64,000 nt of DNA from Anomaloglossus baeobatrachus (GCF_048569485.1 NC_134353.1:75610143-75674142); one strand, 5' to 3'. Shown: positions 46,801-56,848, counted from the first letter of the stretch. Notes: generated from the letters alone by a model not told the origin. A program made the numbers and translations.

Positions 46801-49800
46801 GTGGAGACATGGCACTGAACCTGGAGAGGGCAACAAACTATTTTTTTTTGTTTACTACAAACTGCCTCTGAGGACACAAGATTCTGGAAATGGAAAATGC
46901 CTTTAGGACGCATATATTACCTCTGCCTCTAGGGACACAAGATTCTGAAAAAGGAAATCCGCTTTACGATGCATATCTTATCTCTTCCTTTGGGGACACG
47001 AGATCCTGAAAATGGGAAATGCCTTTAAAGCTGGGTTCACACTAAACGACAGAGACAACGACGTCGCTGTTACGTCATCATTTTCTGTGACGTAGCAGCG
47101 ACCTTGTAAGTCACTGTTATGATTGCTGCTTAGCTGTCAAACACAGCAGCCGAAGCAGCGATCATAACAACACGCGTTGCTGTGCTGCAACATGTGAAGA
47201 GAGCAGGGAGCCGCGCACACTGCTTAGCGCTGGCTCCCTGCTCTCCTAGCTACAGTACACATCGGATTAATTACACGATGTGTACTGCAGCTACATGTCA
47301 CAGTGCAGGGAGCCGCGCACACTGCTTAGCGCTGGCTCCTTGCTCTCCTAGCTACAGTACACATCGGATTAATTACACGATGTGTACTGCAGCTACATGT
47401 CACAGTGCAGGGAGCAGGGAGCCGCGCACACTGCTTAGCGCTGGCTCCCTGCTCTCCTAGCTACAGTACACATCGGATTAATTACACGATGTGTACTGCA
47501 GCTACATGTCACAGTGCAGGGAGCAGGGAGCCGCGCACACTGCTTAGCGCTGGCTCCTTGCTCTCCTAGCTACAGTACACATCGGATTAATTACACGATG
47601 TGTACTGCAGCTACATGTGCAGGGAGCCGGCACTGGCAGCGTGAGAGCGGGGGAGGCTGGTAACGAAGGTAAATATCGGGTGTTTACAGCTTACCGCAGC
47701 TGCCAGATGCCGGCTCCTGCTCTCTGCTCGCTTCATTTCGTCGCTCTCTCGCTGTCACACACAGCGATGTGTGTGTCACAGCGGGAGAGCGACGACCAAA
47801 AAGTGAAGCTGGACATTCAGCAACGAGCGGCGACCTCACAGCAGGGGCCAGCTCGTTGCTGGATGTCACACACAGCGACAGCGACGGGACGTCGCTGCAA
47901 CGTCACAGAAAATGGTGACGTAGCAGCGACGTCGTTGTCGCTGTGTGTGACACCACCTTAAGACACATATCTTATCTCTGCCTCTGAGGACACAAGATTC
48001 TGGAAACCCCTTTAAAGCCACCGTCACACACAGCGAGATCACTGAAACGTCACAGGTTTTGTGACGTATCAGCGACCTCACTAGTGATATCGCTGTGTGA
48101 GAAAAGCAGCAGTGAGCGGGCCCCTGCTGCGAGGTCGCTGATCGTGACAAAACAATCAGGACCATTTTTTGCTCATTGGTCTCCCGCTGTGCAGCACACA
48201 TCAGCATGTTTAGGTACTTTCACACTTGCGTTCAGCGCAGTCCGTCACTATGGAGAATAGCGCAGTCCGTTAACGCACTGCGCTATTCTCCATAGACTTG
48301 TTTGGACGATGCACTGTAACACAAGTGTCTGCGTTGCATCCGCTGGACGACGCAGCATCGTTATTTTGACGCTGTGTCGGACGGAGGGAAAGCAGCATGT
48401 AACTTTTTTTGAGCGGTGAAAACCTTTATTTTTCACTGCGCACTGATTTTTTTTGAAAATCACAGAAACTTTAATTTTATTTCTCGGTGGCCGAACGCTC
48501 AGCTGAGCGCCCGGCCGCCGGCATGTGAGAGTGCTCAGCTGAGCGCCCGGCCGCCAGGTGATCAACTGATCGTTTACAATAGTCTGCTGCCGGTAAAACT
48601 GTAAAGAAAAAGAAAAAAAAAAGCTTTCCGTTGTTTTGTACGTTGCATCCGTTGTGCCATTATATGCAACACATCCGTTGCATCCGTCACACAACGCAAT
48701 GCAACGGATGCCGTTCAACGCAAGTGTGAAACTAGCCTTTGACGGCGGGAGACCAACGAGCGCCCAGCGTCGGACTGGCTACCGGAGGAATCTCCAGTAA
48801 TGCCAGGCCTGGATTCAGGTACCTGCATTGCACTCAGGAGCTCTCACCTGAGCTCCGGAGTGCAGCCTAGACTGCACCGCGAGCGCCAAGTGATAAATTC
48901 CTCGGCAATTGCGGTTCAGTTCATGATAGCTGAAGACATGTCGGGCTGATCTCCAGTGCTCTCACCTGAACTCCGGATTGCAGCCCGGCCTCTCCGCAGC
49001 TGTTATGAACTGAACGGCAATCGCCGGGGAATCAATCACTCGGCACTAGCGGTGCAGTCCTGCAAACTCTGAGATCAGACCAGGCTGCAGAGCTCCGAGT
49101 GCAATGCAGGTAACTGAATCCAGGCCTGGCATTACAGGAGATTCCTCCGGTAGTCAGAAGGGAGTCGTCGTTACACGGGTCGCTGGTGGCTGATCTCTGA
49201 TCGCTCTGGAGATCTGCCTGATTGACAGCTCACCAGCGACCATGTATCGACGTTCCAGCGATCCCTGCCAGGTCGGATCGCTGGTGCGTCGCTACCTGTA
49301 ACGGGACCCTAAGATGCATATCTTATATCCACCTCTAGGGACACAAGATTCTGGAAACCCCTTTAAGACGCATATCTTATCTCCACCTCTAGGGACACAA
49401 GATCTTAAAGGGGTTTTCAGAATCTTATCTCTACCTTTGGGAACACAAGATTATGAAAACCCCTTTAAGATGCAGATCTTATCTCTGCCTCTGGGGACAC
49501 CAAATTCTGAAGACTGAAAATACGCATATTTTCTCTCTTCCTCTGGGGACACAAGATCCTGAAAATTGAAAATGCCTTTAAGGGGTGCTTCACACATAGC
49601 GAGATCGCTGCTGAGTCACGGTTTTTGTGACCTCATTAGCGATCTCGCTGTGTGTGACACTGAGCAGTGATCTGGCCCCTGCTGTGAGATCGCTGCTCAT
49701 TACACACAGCCCTGGTTCGTTTTTTTATCGTTGCTCTCCCGCTGATAAGCACACATCGCTGTGTGTGACCGTGAGAGAGCGACGAAATGAAGCGAGCAGG

Positions 49801-52800
49801 GAGCAGGAGCCGGCATCTGGCAGCTGCGGTAAGCTGTAACAAGGGTAAACATCGGGTAACCAAGGTGGTTACCCGATATTTACCTTCGTTACCAGCCTCC
49901 GCCGCTCTCACGCTGCCAGTGCCGGCTCCCTGCTCTCTGCACTGTGACATGTAGCTGCAGTACACATTGGGTTAATTAACCCGATGTGTACTGTAGCTAG
50001 GAGTGCAGGGAGCCAGCGCTAAGCAGTGTGCGCGGCTCCCTGCTCTCTGCACATGTAGCGACGTTATGATCGCTTTTTTTGTGTTTGACAGCTAAGCAGC
50101 GATCATAACAGCGACTTACAAGGTCGCTGCTACGTCACAGAAAATGGTGACGTAACAGCGACGTCGTTATCGCTGTCGCTATGTGTGAACCCAGCTTAAG
50201 ACGCATACCTTATCTCTGCCTCTGAGGACACAAGATTCTGGAAACCCCTTTAAGACATCTCTTATCTACACCTCTAGGGACACAAGATATACATCTTAAA
50301 GGGTTTTTCTGAAACTTGTGTCCCTAGAGGCAGATAAGATGCATTTTAAAGGGGTCTTCAGAATCTTATCTTTGCCTCTGGGAACACAAGATTCTGAAAA
50401 TGGAAAACCCCTTTAAACGCATATCTTACCTCTTCCCCTGGGAACACAAAATTCTAAAAACCTATTTAGGATGCATATCATATCTCCGCCTATGGGGACA
50501 CAAGACTCTGAAAACCCCTTTTAGGCCCGTTTCAGACGTCAGTGATTCTGGGACGTTTGTGCTTTTTTTTTTTATATACGTACCAGAATCACAGACATAC
50601 GCAGACCCATTATAATCAATGGGTCTGCTCACACACCAGTGATTTTTCACTGCACGTGTCTCCATGCAATGTACACGCATGTCCGTGATTGCTGCACGGA
50701 GACATGTCCGTTTTTTTCTGGCATCACTGATGTCCCACGCAGTGGTGTGATCCGTGAAGCACGTACCAGAAAAACACGGACATTTAAAATAAACATTTTC
50801 AACTCACCTTTCCAGTGATGCTCTGTGCAGCCTCAGCTCTCTGCAGCTTCCTGGCCGGCTCATTATGGCATGAATATTCATGAATGCAGCCAGAGCCGAC
50901 CCGGAAGTAGCTGCAGAGAGAGAGGTGGACGGATGCTGCAGAGCCGAGGAGTTCAGCACCTTGGACAGCAGGAGCGTGACAGGTGAGTAAAGTCCATGTG
51001 CAATCACGGATCACACATGGACAACCCCCGTGTGCCACACGGAGGGACATAAGCGTTTTTCACACGTCAGTAAAGAACGTCTGTTTTTTGAAACAGGCCT
51101 TGATCCGTTGTTGCAGCTGGTACCAGAATCCAGCATTTTTGACAGTGCGGTCTAACTCGACTCTGCTACATCCCCATAGAGCATGGCTGGGTGCGAGAGA
51201 GCCGCGCGATCAGAATGAACTCGGATGCACTTCACCTGACTTCAATGCCATCGCGCGGCTTTGCCTGTCTGCCGCGGCCTGATTTGTGCTCACCGGTAAA
51301 GGACTCACTGGTGACTGCAAATCCCGAATGACTGAAGTGAGCCGCGCGATCAGCAGTGCCGTCACTCAGGTTACCTGCGGCCAGCTTGAGTCCTCCACCT
51401 GAGACCGCAACTCACCTGAGTGACGTCACCGCTGATCGCGCAGCTCACTTCAGTCACTCGGGCGACGCTGTCACAGTTGGAGGATCCAGTGGTGGACGCG
51501 GGTAACCTGAGTGATGCCACCGCTGACAGCGCAACTAATTTCAGTTGCTCTGTGGAGCTCACAGCGGTGTTCTACAACCGCTCCTGTCAGCTTCTAATGT
51601 AGCAGAGCGGAAAGTGTCATGGGACCTCGTGAGGATTACGCCGGACCTGGAGGGGTGTTTGGGGATTAATAAAGTGGTGAAAGAGGGTGGATTTATATCT
51701 TTTATTTCAAATAAAGGAATTTTCGAGTGAATGTGTTTATTTACTTTCACTTACAGGTTAATCATGGGGGGGGGGGGGTATCTCAGGGAAACGCCTGCCA
51801 TGATTAACCTAGGACTTAAGGGGGCTTTACACGCTACGATATCAGTGCCGATATCGCTAGCGTGCGTACCCACTCCCATTGTTTGTGCGACACGGGCATA
51901 TCGCTGCCCGTCGCGCACAAAATCGCGCTCCCGTCACACGGCTTACCTGCCCCGCGACGTCGCTCTGGCCGGCGATCCACCTCCTTTCTAAGGGGGCAGG
52001 TTGTGCAGCGTCACAGCGACGTCACACGGCAGGCGGCCAATAGAAGCGGAGATGAGCGGGACGTAACATCCCGCCCACCTCCTTCCTTCTGCATTGCCAA
52101 TGGAGGCAGGTAAGGAGATGTTCCTCGCTCCTGCGGTCTGTGCTGCCGCAGGAACGAGGAACAACATCGCTAATGAAAAGGCAAAAGATTTTTTGTTTTA
52201 GGACGACCTCTCCGCGGCAAACAATTTTGGCCGCTTTTGCGATCGTTTTAGGTCGCACATAAGTGTCACACGCTGCGATATCGTTAATGACGCCGGATGT
52301 GCGTCACTAACGACGTGACCCCCGACGATAAAACATTAACGATATCGTAGCGTGTAAAGCCCCCCTTTAGTGACAGCTATGGGCTGCCAATAAGTCCTTA
52401 TTACCCCGATTGCCACTGCACCAGGGCAAGTCGGGATGAGCCAGGTAGAGTCCCAGGACTGTCGCATCTAATGGATGCGGCAATTCCGGGTGGCTGCTGG
52501 CTGATATTTTCAGGCTGGGGGGCTCCCCATAACGTGGGGTTCCCCATCCTGAGAATACCAGCCTTCAGCCGTGTGGTTTTACCTTTGCTGGATATAAATT
52601 GGGGGGACCGCACACCTTTTTTTTTTTAATTATTCATTTATTGTACTGCACGATATAGACCCAAATCATAGCCACCGGTGGGCGGGGGAAGCAGTGAATA
52701 CGAGGTGGAATAATGAGCGACCGGCATTTTAAAAAGCAGGAGAAGCCGCCTCAGTGTCAACGCCGTGCAGCGCTGCGCCGTGCTGGTGAGCGGTCAGTAT

Positions 52801-53726
52801 GAGAGAGGGAGAGACCCACCGACAGAGAGATATTTTCTAAAAGGAAACATCTGAGCATGCTCAGATGTTTCCTTTTAGACAGAACTGTTGCCAGAATCCG
52901 TCACTGGACTGATTGGACGGATTCAGGCGCCCATTGGCTTTCATTATAACCAAGGACGGACGCCGACGGAATCCAAGCTACAAAAAAGTTACATTGTCCG
53001 TTGCTTCCGCCCAGCGGTCAGTCATTCCATGATCAGTCGCACAGCAGATGCAACACAAGCCCATCAATCGCAATCCGTCCTTAATACAAGTCTATGGGGA
53101 AAAACAGGAATCCTGCAAAATATGTGTGAATGAGCCCTTACAGTATATAGTGCAAACAATCGCACTTTCTGGTGACTAAAATCCCCCGAAATTATTTTTT
53201 TGAAAAATACAGGATGGGGGGGGAATTAAAAAAAAAAAAAAAATCAACTCCAGCAGGAAAGGGTTAACAATGAGGTAATTATTTCTTTCCAACTTTTAAA
53301 ATGGGAAAATTTACAAAATATCTAAAATACAAAAAAAAAAAAAAAAGGAAAATCCAATGAATGAACTAAAAGAATAGAGTGAGCAGAGCAGGGGCTGCTG
53401 GGAGTTGTAGTGCTCTCGGGCTCCGCGCCCCCTGCTGGCTGCAGGACACAACTTACCCAATTCCCAAAGCCGAACTGTTCGATGGCATCCAGCAGCAGCT
53501 GCTCTTCCCTGCTCGTCCAGCCTCCCTCCGCCTCGGGCCCCCATAGAGTAAAGCGCCCCCCGTCCACCAGCTGGTATCCATGCCACCGCCGGTGATTGCC
53601 GATCTCAGCCCCCGCCGAGAAGCACTCGGTGCACAGCTCGATGTCCTGGCACTCGGTGCAGCGGATGCGCAGGCTTGTCACGTCGTCCAGGCAGTAGACG
53701 CAGTACTTCTTGCCCAGGTCCGCCAT
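42813..53726 (-). CDS. TADA2B: Transcriptional adaptor 2-beta (TADA2B), two coding exons
   Basis: Exon 1 is 53726-53457 and exon 2 is 43805-42813 (minus strand), together 420 codons; human TADA2B also has 420 residues. The protein is the ADA2b subunit of the SAGA histone acetyltransferase module, where it binds GCN5/PCAF and TADA3 in the nucleus. Exon 1 codes for a ZZ zinc finger with ligands C9, C12, C23, C26, C32, C35, H45 and H49, and the first half of a SANT domain (from W70, SREEQLLLDAIEQFGFGNW). Exon 2 completes SANT, carries the conserved middle part (PLRDDYEIEYDQDAETLISG), a basic coiled segment, and a C-terminal SWIRM domain ending SGWISRDAS. The 9.65-kb intron is full of repeats. 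No damage is seen. The ATG has A at -3 and G at +4. Confidence 0.97.
43806..45026. other. TADA2B intron, proximal part
   Basis: A foldback repeat begins near 44290 (GGCCCCTTTCACACTG). Within it, 44443-44472 and 44515-44544 are inverse arms of about 30 bp (GCTGTGCACCATTTTCGG on the left). 44829-45060 is a segment duplicated at 46690-46890. Confidence 0.5.
45597..46644. mobile_element. TTAA-flanked MITE with internal ~105-bp repeats, copy 1
   Basis: TTAA at 45593-45596 and 46645-46648. Ends are AGCTGGGGTCACACTAAACG and TGTGTGTGACACCACC. The subterminal GACGTCGCTG/CAGCGACGTC words are inverse. The middle has four to five copies of a 103-108-bp unit (starts at 45853, 45961, 46066, 46171, 46274) containing AGCTACATGTGCAGAGAGC and TACACATCGGGTTAATTACA. 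Confidence 0.8.
47029..47957. mobile_element. TTAA-flanked MITE with internal ~105-bp repeats, copy 2
   Basis: TTAA at 47025-47028 and 47958-47961. It is the same family as 45597-46644, with about four internal units of the ACACATCGGATTAATTACAC type. Neighbouring DNA is also duplicated, so it may have arisen by segmental duplication rather than a new insertion. Confidence 0.8.
48016..49308. mobile_element. TTAA-type element with nested foldback DNA
   Basis: It starts after TTAA (48012-48015) with AGCCACCGTCACACACAGCG and ends CTGTAACGGGACC before CTAA, a worn TTAA. Inside are a Harbinger-like element (48213-48737) and a large inverted pair: CCGGAGGAATCTCC near 48783 with GGAGATTCCTCCGG near 49138. 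Confidence 0.6.
48213..48737. mobile_element. Harbinger-like element nested in a TTAA element
   Basis: Ends GGTACTTTCACACTTGCGTT and AACGCAAGTGTGAAACTAGCC are flanked by TTA (48210-48212) and TTT (48738-48740, probably a mutated duplication). It shares ends and GATCAACTGATCG-type core sequence with 10376-11421 but has only short minisatellite remnants. Confidence 0.75.
49582..50195. mobile_element. TTAA-flanked MITE
   Basis: TTAA at 49578-49581 and 50196-50199; ends GGGGTGCTTCACACATAGCG and GCTATGTGTGAACCCAGC. One internal unit of the CTACATGTGCAG...GGGTTAATTAACCCG kind is present in inverse orientation relative to copies 1 and 2. Confidence 0.75.
50524..51099. mobile_element. Inverted-repeat element, TTA-type
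   Basis: The left end GGCCCGTTTCAGACGTCAG follows TTA (50521-50523); the right end GTTTTTTGAAACAGGCC precedes TTG. Subterminal AGTGATTCTGG and CCAGAATCAC words are inverse. Non-coding, 576 bp. Confidence 0.6.
51100..51818. other. TADA2B intron, unclassified repeats
   Basis: Sequence with repeated GAGCCGCGCGATCAG and CACCTGAGTGACGTCACC words, partly inverse to each other (about 51180-51540), suggests another foldback repeat. No gene. Confidence 0.35.
51819..52366. mobile_element. Palindromic-end MITE with TTA duplication
   Basis: The left end AGGGGGCTTTACACGCTACG with GATATC and its inverse GATATCGTAGCGTGTAAAGC are flanked by TTA (51816-51818 and 52367-52369). 548 bp, non-coding. It is of the same general type as 57723-58299 and 60614-61195. 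Confidence 0.8.
52370..53456. other. TADA2B intron, part next to exon 1
   Basis: Contains a perfect 42-bp palindrome (52837-52878) and a repeat end at about 53100-53140 (GTGTGAATGAGCCCTTA). Poly-A runs lie at 53229 and 53331. Nothing else recognised. Confidence 0.4.
52837..52878. repeat. Perfect 42-bp palindrome
   Basis: The arm CTAAAAGGAAACATCTGAGCA is followed directly by its exact inverse, centred on GAGCATGCTC, with no spacer. Confidence 0.92.
53457..53726 (-). CDS. TADA2B: TADA2B exon 1
   Basis: Codes for residues 1-90 and ends exactly after the Trp codon of FGFGNW with donor GTAAGTTGTG. The start MADLGKKYCVYC matches the human MAELGKKYCVYC. A GTG 33 bases upstream is in frame but is not needed. 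Confidence 0.96.
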
Positions 53727-53876
53727 CTTGGCCGCCGAGCTGTTGTTGGGCTCAACCACTAACGTACCCGCCTACCAGCGCTCTTTCCGCTCTGCGCATG
53801 CTCCAGTAAACTTCTGCTCTCTCATAGGCTGCGGTCTCAAAGCGCTGTGAGGATTGGTCGCGGGATTGGGAGTTGA

Positions 53877-53884
53877 TGACGTCA
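53877..53884. promoter_or_regulatory. CRE palindrome TGACGTCA
   Basis: An exact full cAMP-response element in the middle of the divergent promoter, about 150 bp from TADA2B and 165 bp from CCDC96. CREB/ATF binding is inferred. Confidence 0.6.
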
Positions 53885-53954
53885 CGGCCCTTAAGCCTAT
53901 CAACGTCTGGTAATATAGCGGAGTGGTGCACCGTGACTCCTCCTCTTATAACGC

Positions 53955-53968
53955 GTCTCCATGGAAAC
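53955..53968 (+). promoter_or_regulatory. CCDC96: RFX X-box upstream of CCDC96
   Basis: GTCTCCATGGAAAC fits the inverted-repeat X-box bound by RFX factors (GTNNCCATGGNAAC). It ends 78 bp before the CCDC96 start codon, in the range usual for ciliary genes. Confidence 0.65.
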
Positions 53969-54046
53969 CAAGAGACAGGTAAATACACAAGAGAAAACGC
54001 ACACAGCTCAAGTACCGATCGGGAAGGAGAGAGACGGCTGAGGAAC

Positions 54047-56092
54047 ATGGAAGACGTGAGCGGAGGTGACAGACCACCTGCTGAGGGAGCAGCCATCATT
54101 CATCAACCTATGATAGAGCCAGGTACCAGCCAGGAGGGTGCCAGGGAGCCAGGTACCGGCCAGGAGGGTGCCAGGGAGCCAAGTACCGGCCAGGAGGGTG
54201 CCAGGGAGCCAGGTACCGGCCAGGAGGGTGCCAGGGAGCCAAGTACCGGCCAGGAGGGTGCCAGGGAGCCAAGTACCGGCCAGGAGGGTGCCAGGGAGCC
54301 AGGTACCGGCCAGGAGGGTGCCAGGGAGCCAGGTACCGGCCAGGAGGGTGCCAGGGAGCCAGGTACCGGCCAGGAGGGTGCCAGGGATCCGAAAACCAAC
54401 CAAGAGAGTACCACAGACACAAGTACCACTGAAGAAGGCACCAGTGAGTCGAATACCAGCCATAAGGGCACCAGAGAGCCGAATACCAGCCTAGAGGGTG
54501 CCAGAGAGCCGAATACCAGCCAGGAGGGCACCAGAGAGCTGAATATAAGCCAAGAGGGCACCAGAGAGCCAAATATTAGCCTAGAGAGTGCCAACGAATC
54601 AAACAGCAGACAGGAGGGCACCATAGAGCCGAATACCAGCCCAGAGGGTGCCAACAAACCTATCAGCGGACTGGAGGGCACCAGAGAGCTGAATTCAAGC
54701 CAAGTGGGCACCAGAGAGCCTAGTCCAAGCCAAGAGGGTCCTAACGATTCAAACAGCAGACTAGAGGGCACCATATATACCATCCAAGAGGGCACAAGAG
54801 ATCCAGATACCATCCAGGGGGGCACCAGAGTCCCTGAAGCTTCTGTCGGGCAAGAGAGTGTCGGAGATCTTAGTACTTGGCACATAAAGAGCAACGAGGC
54901 AATGGAAGAAGATTGCGAGATTGGCTCATCACAACAGCCAAGCGAAGAACCGGAGGGCACCAGTGATGACCCATCAGAACCCCACAATGAATCTGATCAA
55001 TATGTCACAGAGATCGATCAAGAACCCAACGAAGAAACACATCATCTTCTAGATGAGGAGGCCGCAGAGCAGAACCAGGACCACGAGCTTCAGGAGGAGC
55101 AAATCCGAGAAGAACTGATCCAGCAGTACCATAGTCTGGTCCAGGAGCGTGATAAGATCCTACAGCACAATGCCCAACTCCAGCACAAGCTCTATGAGTA
55201 TTTCCGTAAGAAGAAAGGAGAGGAGACCCGTCCTGAGACCTCGAAACACACAAGTGATCAAGAGCAACGCTACCTGAAGTATCTGACCAGCCTGGAGGAG
55301 ATGAGGAGGAAGTACAAAGAAGAAGCCGCTTTACATCAGGAGCAGGTGGAGGAGCTCAGGAGCCAGTGCCAAGAAATTGTGAGCAGGGTGGACAAGGAGT
55401 GGACAGCTTTCCAAGAACAGAAGAAGAAGATTGCCTTGTGCAGCCTCAGTAAGCAAGGTGCTGGGAAACACGCTGCCTCCTCCCTCATCCAAGAAGTGGA
55501 CTTATTACAGTCCAGGGAAGAGCGCAAGGAGAAGGAAGTCATCCAAGTCCGCCTAGAGAACATCAAGCTGAAAAATCACATCAACCGCTACGAATCCACC
55601 CTCCGCTCCAAAGAGGAGCTCGCCGAAGGGCTCCACCTCATTGACTTTGAGCAGCTGAAGATAGAAAACCAGACCTACAACGAGAAGATTGAGGAGAGGA
55701 ACGAGGAGCTACTGAAACTGAGGAAGAAAATTACCAGCACGGTGCAAGTGCTCACACATGTCAAGGAGAAGCTCCAGTTTGTCCAGGCGGAGAATCAACA
55801 ACAAAAAGAGAAACTGATGGAGGTGGAGTTCATGGTGGCTAAAAAACGGGACATTTTGACTAAGACTAAACAGGTCAGAGACAGTTTGAGGATGGATAAC
55901 CTGAAACTGAAGCAAAAGTGCGGCCTTCTGGGTAACAAGGTTCTTCTCAGGGACTTTGAGGACAAGGTGGACTCTGGAGAAGACCTCAGGCAGACCCTGG
56001 AGAATCTGAAGCGCCGGCATGCAGAGCTAACACTGTCCAGTAAGGGATTAGAGAAGAAAATCAACGAGGCAAAGCTGGTTATGGACGGTTGA
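54047..56092 (+). CDS. CCDC96: Coiled-coil domain protein 96 (CCDC96), single exon
   Basis: An uninterrupted frame of 681 codons; human CCDC96 is also encoded by one exon and is shorter (about 555 residues). With CCDC113 it forms a complex at the base of radial spoke 3 and the nexin-dynein regulatory region of motile cilia (FAP184 in algae and ciliates). Residues about 26-270 are roughly 23 decapeptide repeats; 270-350 are acidic; from about 350 to the end is long coiled coil, with the conserved CCDC96/CCDC113 domain (DUF4201 type) at about 495-675, including NIKLKNHINRYE and LIDFEQLKIENQ. I chose the ATG at 54047 (A at -3, G at +4; MEDVSGGD resembles human MDVSSEH). In-frame ATG 53876 lies within the CRE and would add 57 residues. 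Position beside TADA2B supports orthology. Confidence 0.93.
   Translation: MEDVSGGDRPPAEGAAIIHQPMIEPGTSQEGAREPGTGQEGAREPSTGQEGAREPGTGQEGAREPSTGQEGAREPSTGQEGAREPGTGQEGAREPGTGQEGAREPGTGQEGARDPKTNQESTTDTSTTEEGTSESNTSHKGTREPNTSLEGAREPNTSQEGTRELNISQEGTREPNISLESANESNSRQEGTIEPNTSPEGANKPISGLEGTRELNSSQVGTREPSPSQEGPNDSNSRLEGTIYTIQEGTRDPDTIQGGTRVPEASVGQESVGDLSTWHIKSNEAMEEDCEIGSSQQPSEEPEGTSDDPSEPHNESDQYVTEIDQEPNEETHHLLDEEAAEQNQDHELQEEQIREELIQQYHSLVQERDKILQHNAQLQHKLYEYFRKKKGEETRPETSKHTSDQEQRYLKYLTSLEEMRRKYKEEAALHQEQVEELRSQCQEIVSRVDKEWTAFQEQKKKIALCSLSKQGAGKHAASSLIQEVDLLQSREERKEKEVIQVRLENIKLKNHINRYESTLRSKEELAEGLHLIDFEQLKIENQTYNEKIEERNEELLKLRKKITSTVQVLTHVKEKLQFVQAENQQQKEKLMEVEFMVAKKRDILTKTKQVRDSLRMDNLKLKQKCGLLGNKVLLRDFEDKVDSGEDLRQTLENLKRRHAELTLSSKGLEKKINEAKLVMDG
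54119..54860 (+). repeat. CCDC96: 30-bp coding tandem repeat in CCDC96
   Basis: The unit codes for EPGTGQEGAR-like decapeptides. Nine near-identical copies start every 30 bp from 54122 to 54362 and are followed by about 14 degenerate ones (EPNTSQEGTR, ELNISQEGTR, ESNSRQEGTI and so on). The homogeneous 5' part suggests recent expansion. The antisense frames stay open for up to 294 codons for the same reason. Confidence 0.93.
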
Positions 56093-56127
56093 TGTGACCG
56101 GAACATGTGAGCTGAGGTCGGGAGACA

Positions 56128-56133
56128 AATAAA
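56128..56133 (+). terminator. CCDC96: CCDC96 polyadenylation signal
   Basis: AATAAA 36 bases after the stop codon, giving a very short 3' UTR. Confidence 0.7.
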
Positions 56134-56848
56134 ATAACTTGTGATGGAAATCTCTGGGTCACATGGCTATGTAGTGGTAGACATCTTCCGGCTATTAGAT
56201 TGGTGGAGATGGGTCGTTAAAGGGGTTGGCTGCATACAGGCTACATTTCTACAATTCTCAATGTCATAAATACCCCCCATTTCTTACCTCTAAGCCCCGT
56301 GCAGCCTCCATATCAGAGGAGTAAACACTGCATAGTAGAACCACCCTGTCAATAGCAATCAGGATGGCGGTGGTCCTGAGAGTCCTGAACCCCTTCTCCA
56401 CCCGGCGATTTTACATTTTACGTTTTTGTTTTTTCCTCCCCTTCTTCCAAGAGCCATAACTTTTTTTTTTCTTTCAATATAGTATGAGGGCTTATTTTTT
56501 GCGGGACGAATGGTACTTTTGAATGACACCATTTATTCTGCCCCATATTGTCCTGGAAAGCGGGGGAAAAATTCCAAGTGCGGTGAAATGGACTTTATTT
56601 TATATTTTGATAGATCGGGCATTACTGTTGATTCCAAATATGTGTATATTTTTATCGTTTTATTGCCAGGGAGGCAAAAGGGGGTGATTAGATTTTTTGT
56701 GTATTCTTTTTTTTTTTATTCTTAATTTTTTTTTCACATTTTATTGCTTAGGGAACTTGAAGCTGCAATAATCGGATCACTTCTGCTGTACAGAGGAGGG
56801 CATCAGCACCACTTTGTACAGACAGGAGAAATCACGATCTCCTATGAA

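Larger units (their letters stand above)
45027..50520. repeat. ~60-bp tandem repeat interrupted by transposons
   Basis: Copies with the core CTCTGGGGACACAAGATTCTG, then GAAAACCCCTTTAAGACGCA and TATCTTATCT, occur at 45027-45596, 46645-47028, 47958-48015, 49309-49581 and 50196-50520. Some units are inverted (for example near 45536 and 49408). Each gap between blocks is filled by one or more TTAA-flanked elements. Confidence 0.75.
53727..54046. promoter_or_regulatory. Bidirectional TADA2B/CCDC96 promoter
   Basis: Only 320 bp separate the divergent start codons. The interval is CpG-rich and lacks a clear TATA box. It contains ATTGG (inverted CCAAT) at about 53853, a full CRE palindrome TGACGTCA at 53877-53884, and an X-box-like GTCTCCATGGAAAC at 53955-53968. 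A partial NRF-1-like TGCGCATG lies near 53793. Confidence 0.75.

Noticed and set aside
53727-53759. N-terminal extension of TADA2B
   Set aside because: It would begin with GTG; MADLGKKYCVYC matches the known family start.
53876-54046. N-terminal extension of CCDC96 by 57 residues
   Set aside because: The upstream ATG lies inside the CRE of the divergent promoter, and the extension is not like the family; the ATG at 54047 has a strong context.
54103-54987. Minus-strand open frame of 294 codons opposite CCDC96
   Set aside because: A 30-bp coding repeat keeps antisense frames open; the sense frame has the conserved coiled-coil domain and promoter.
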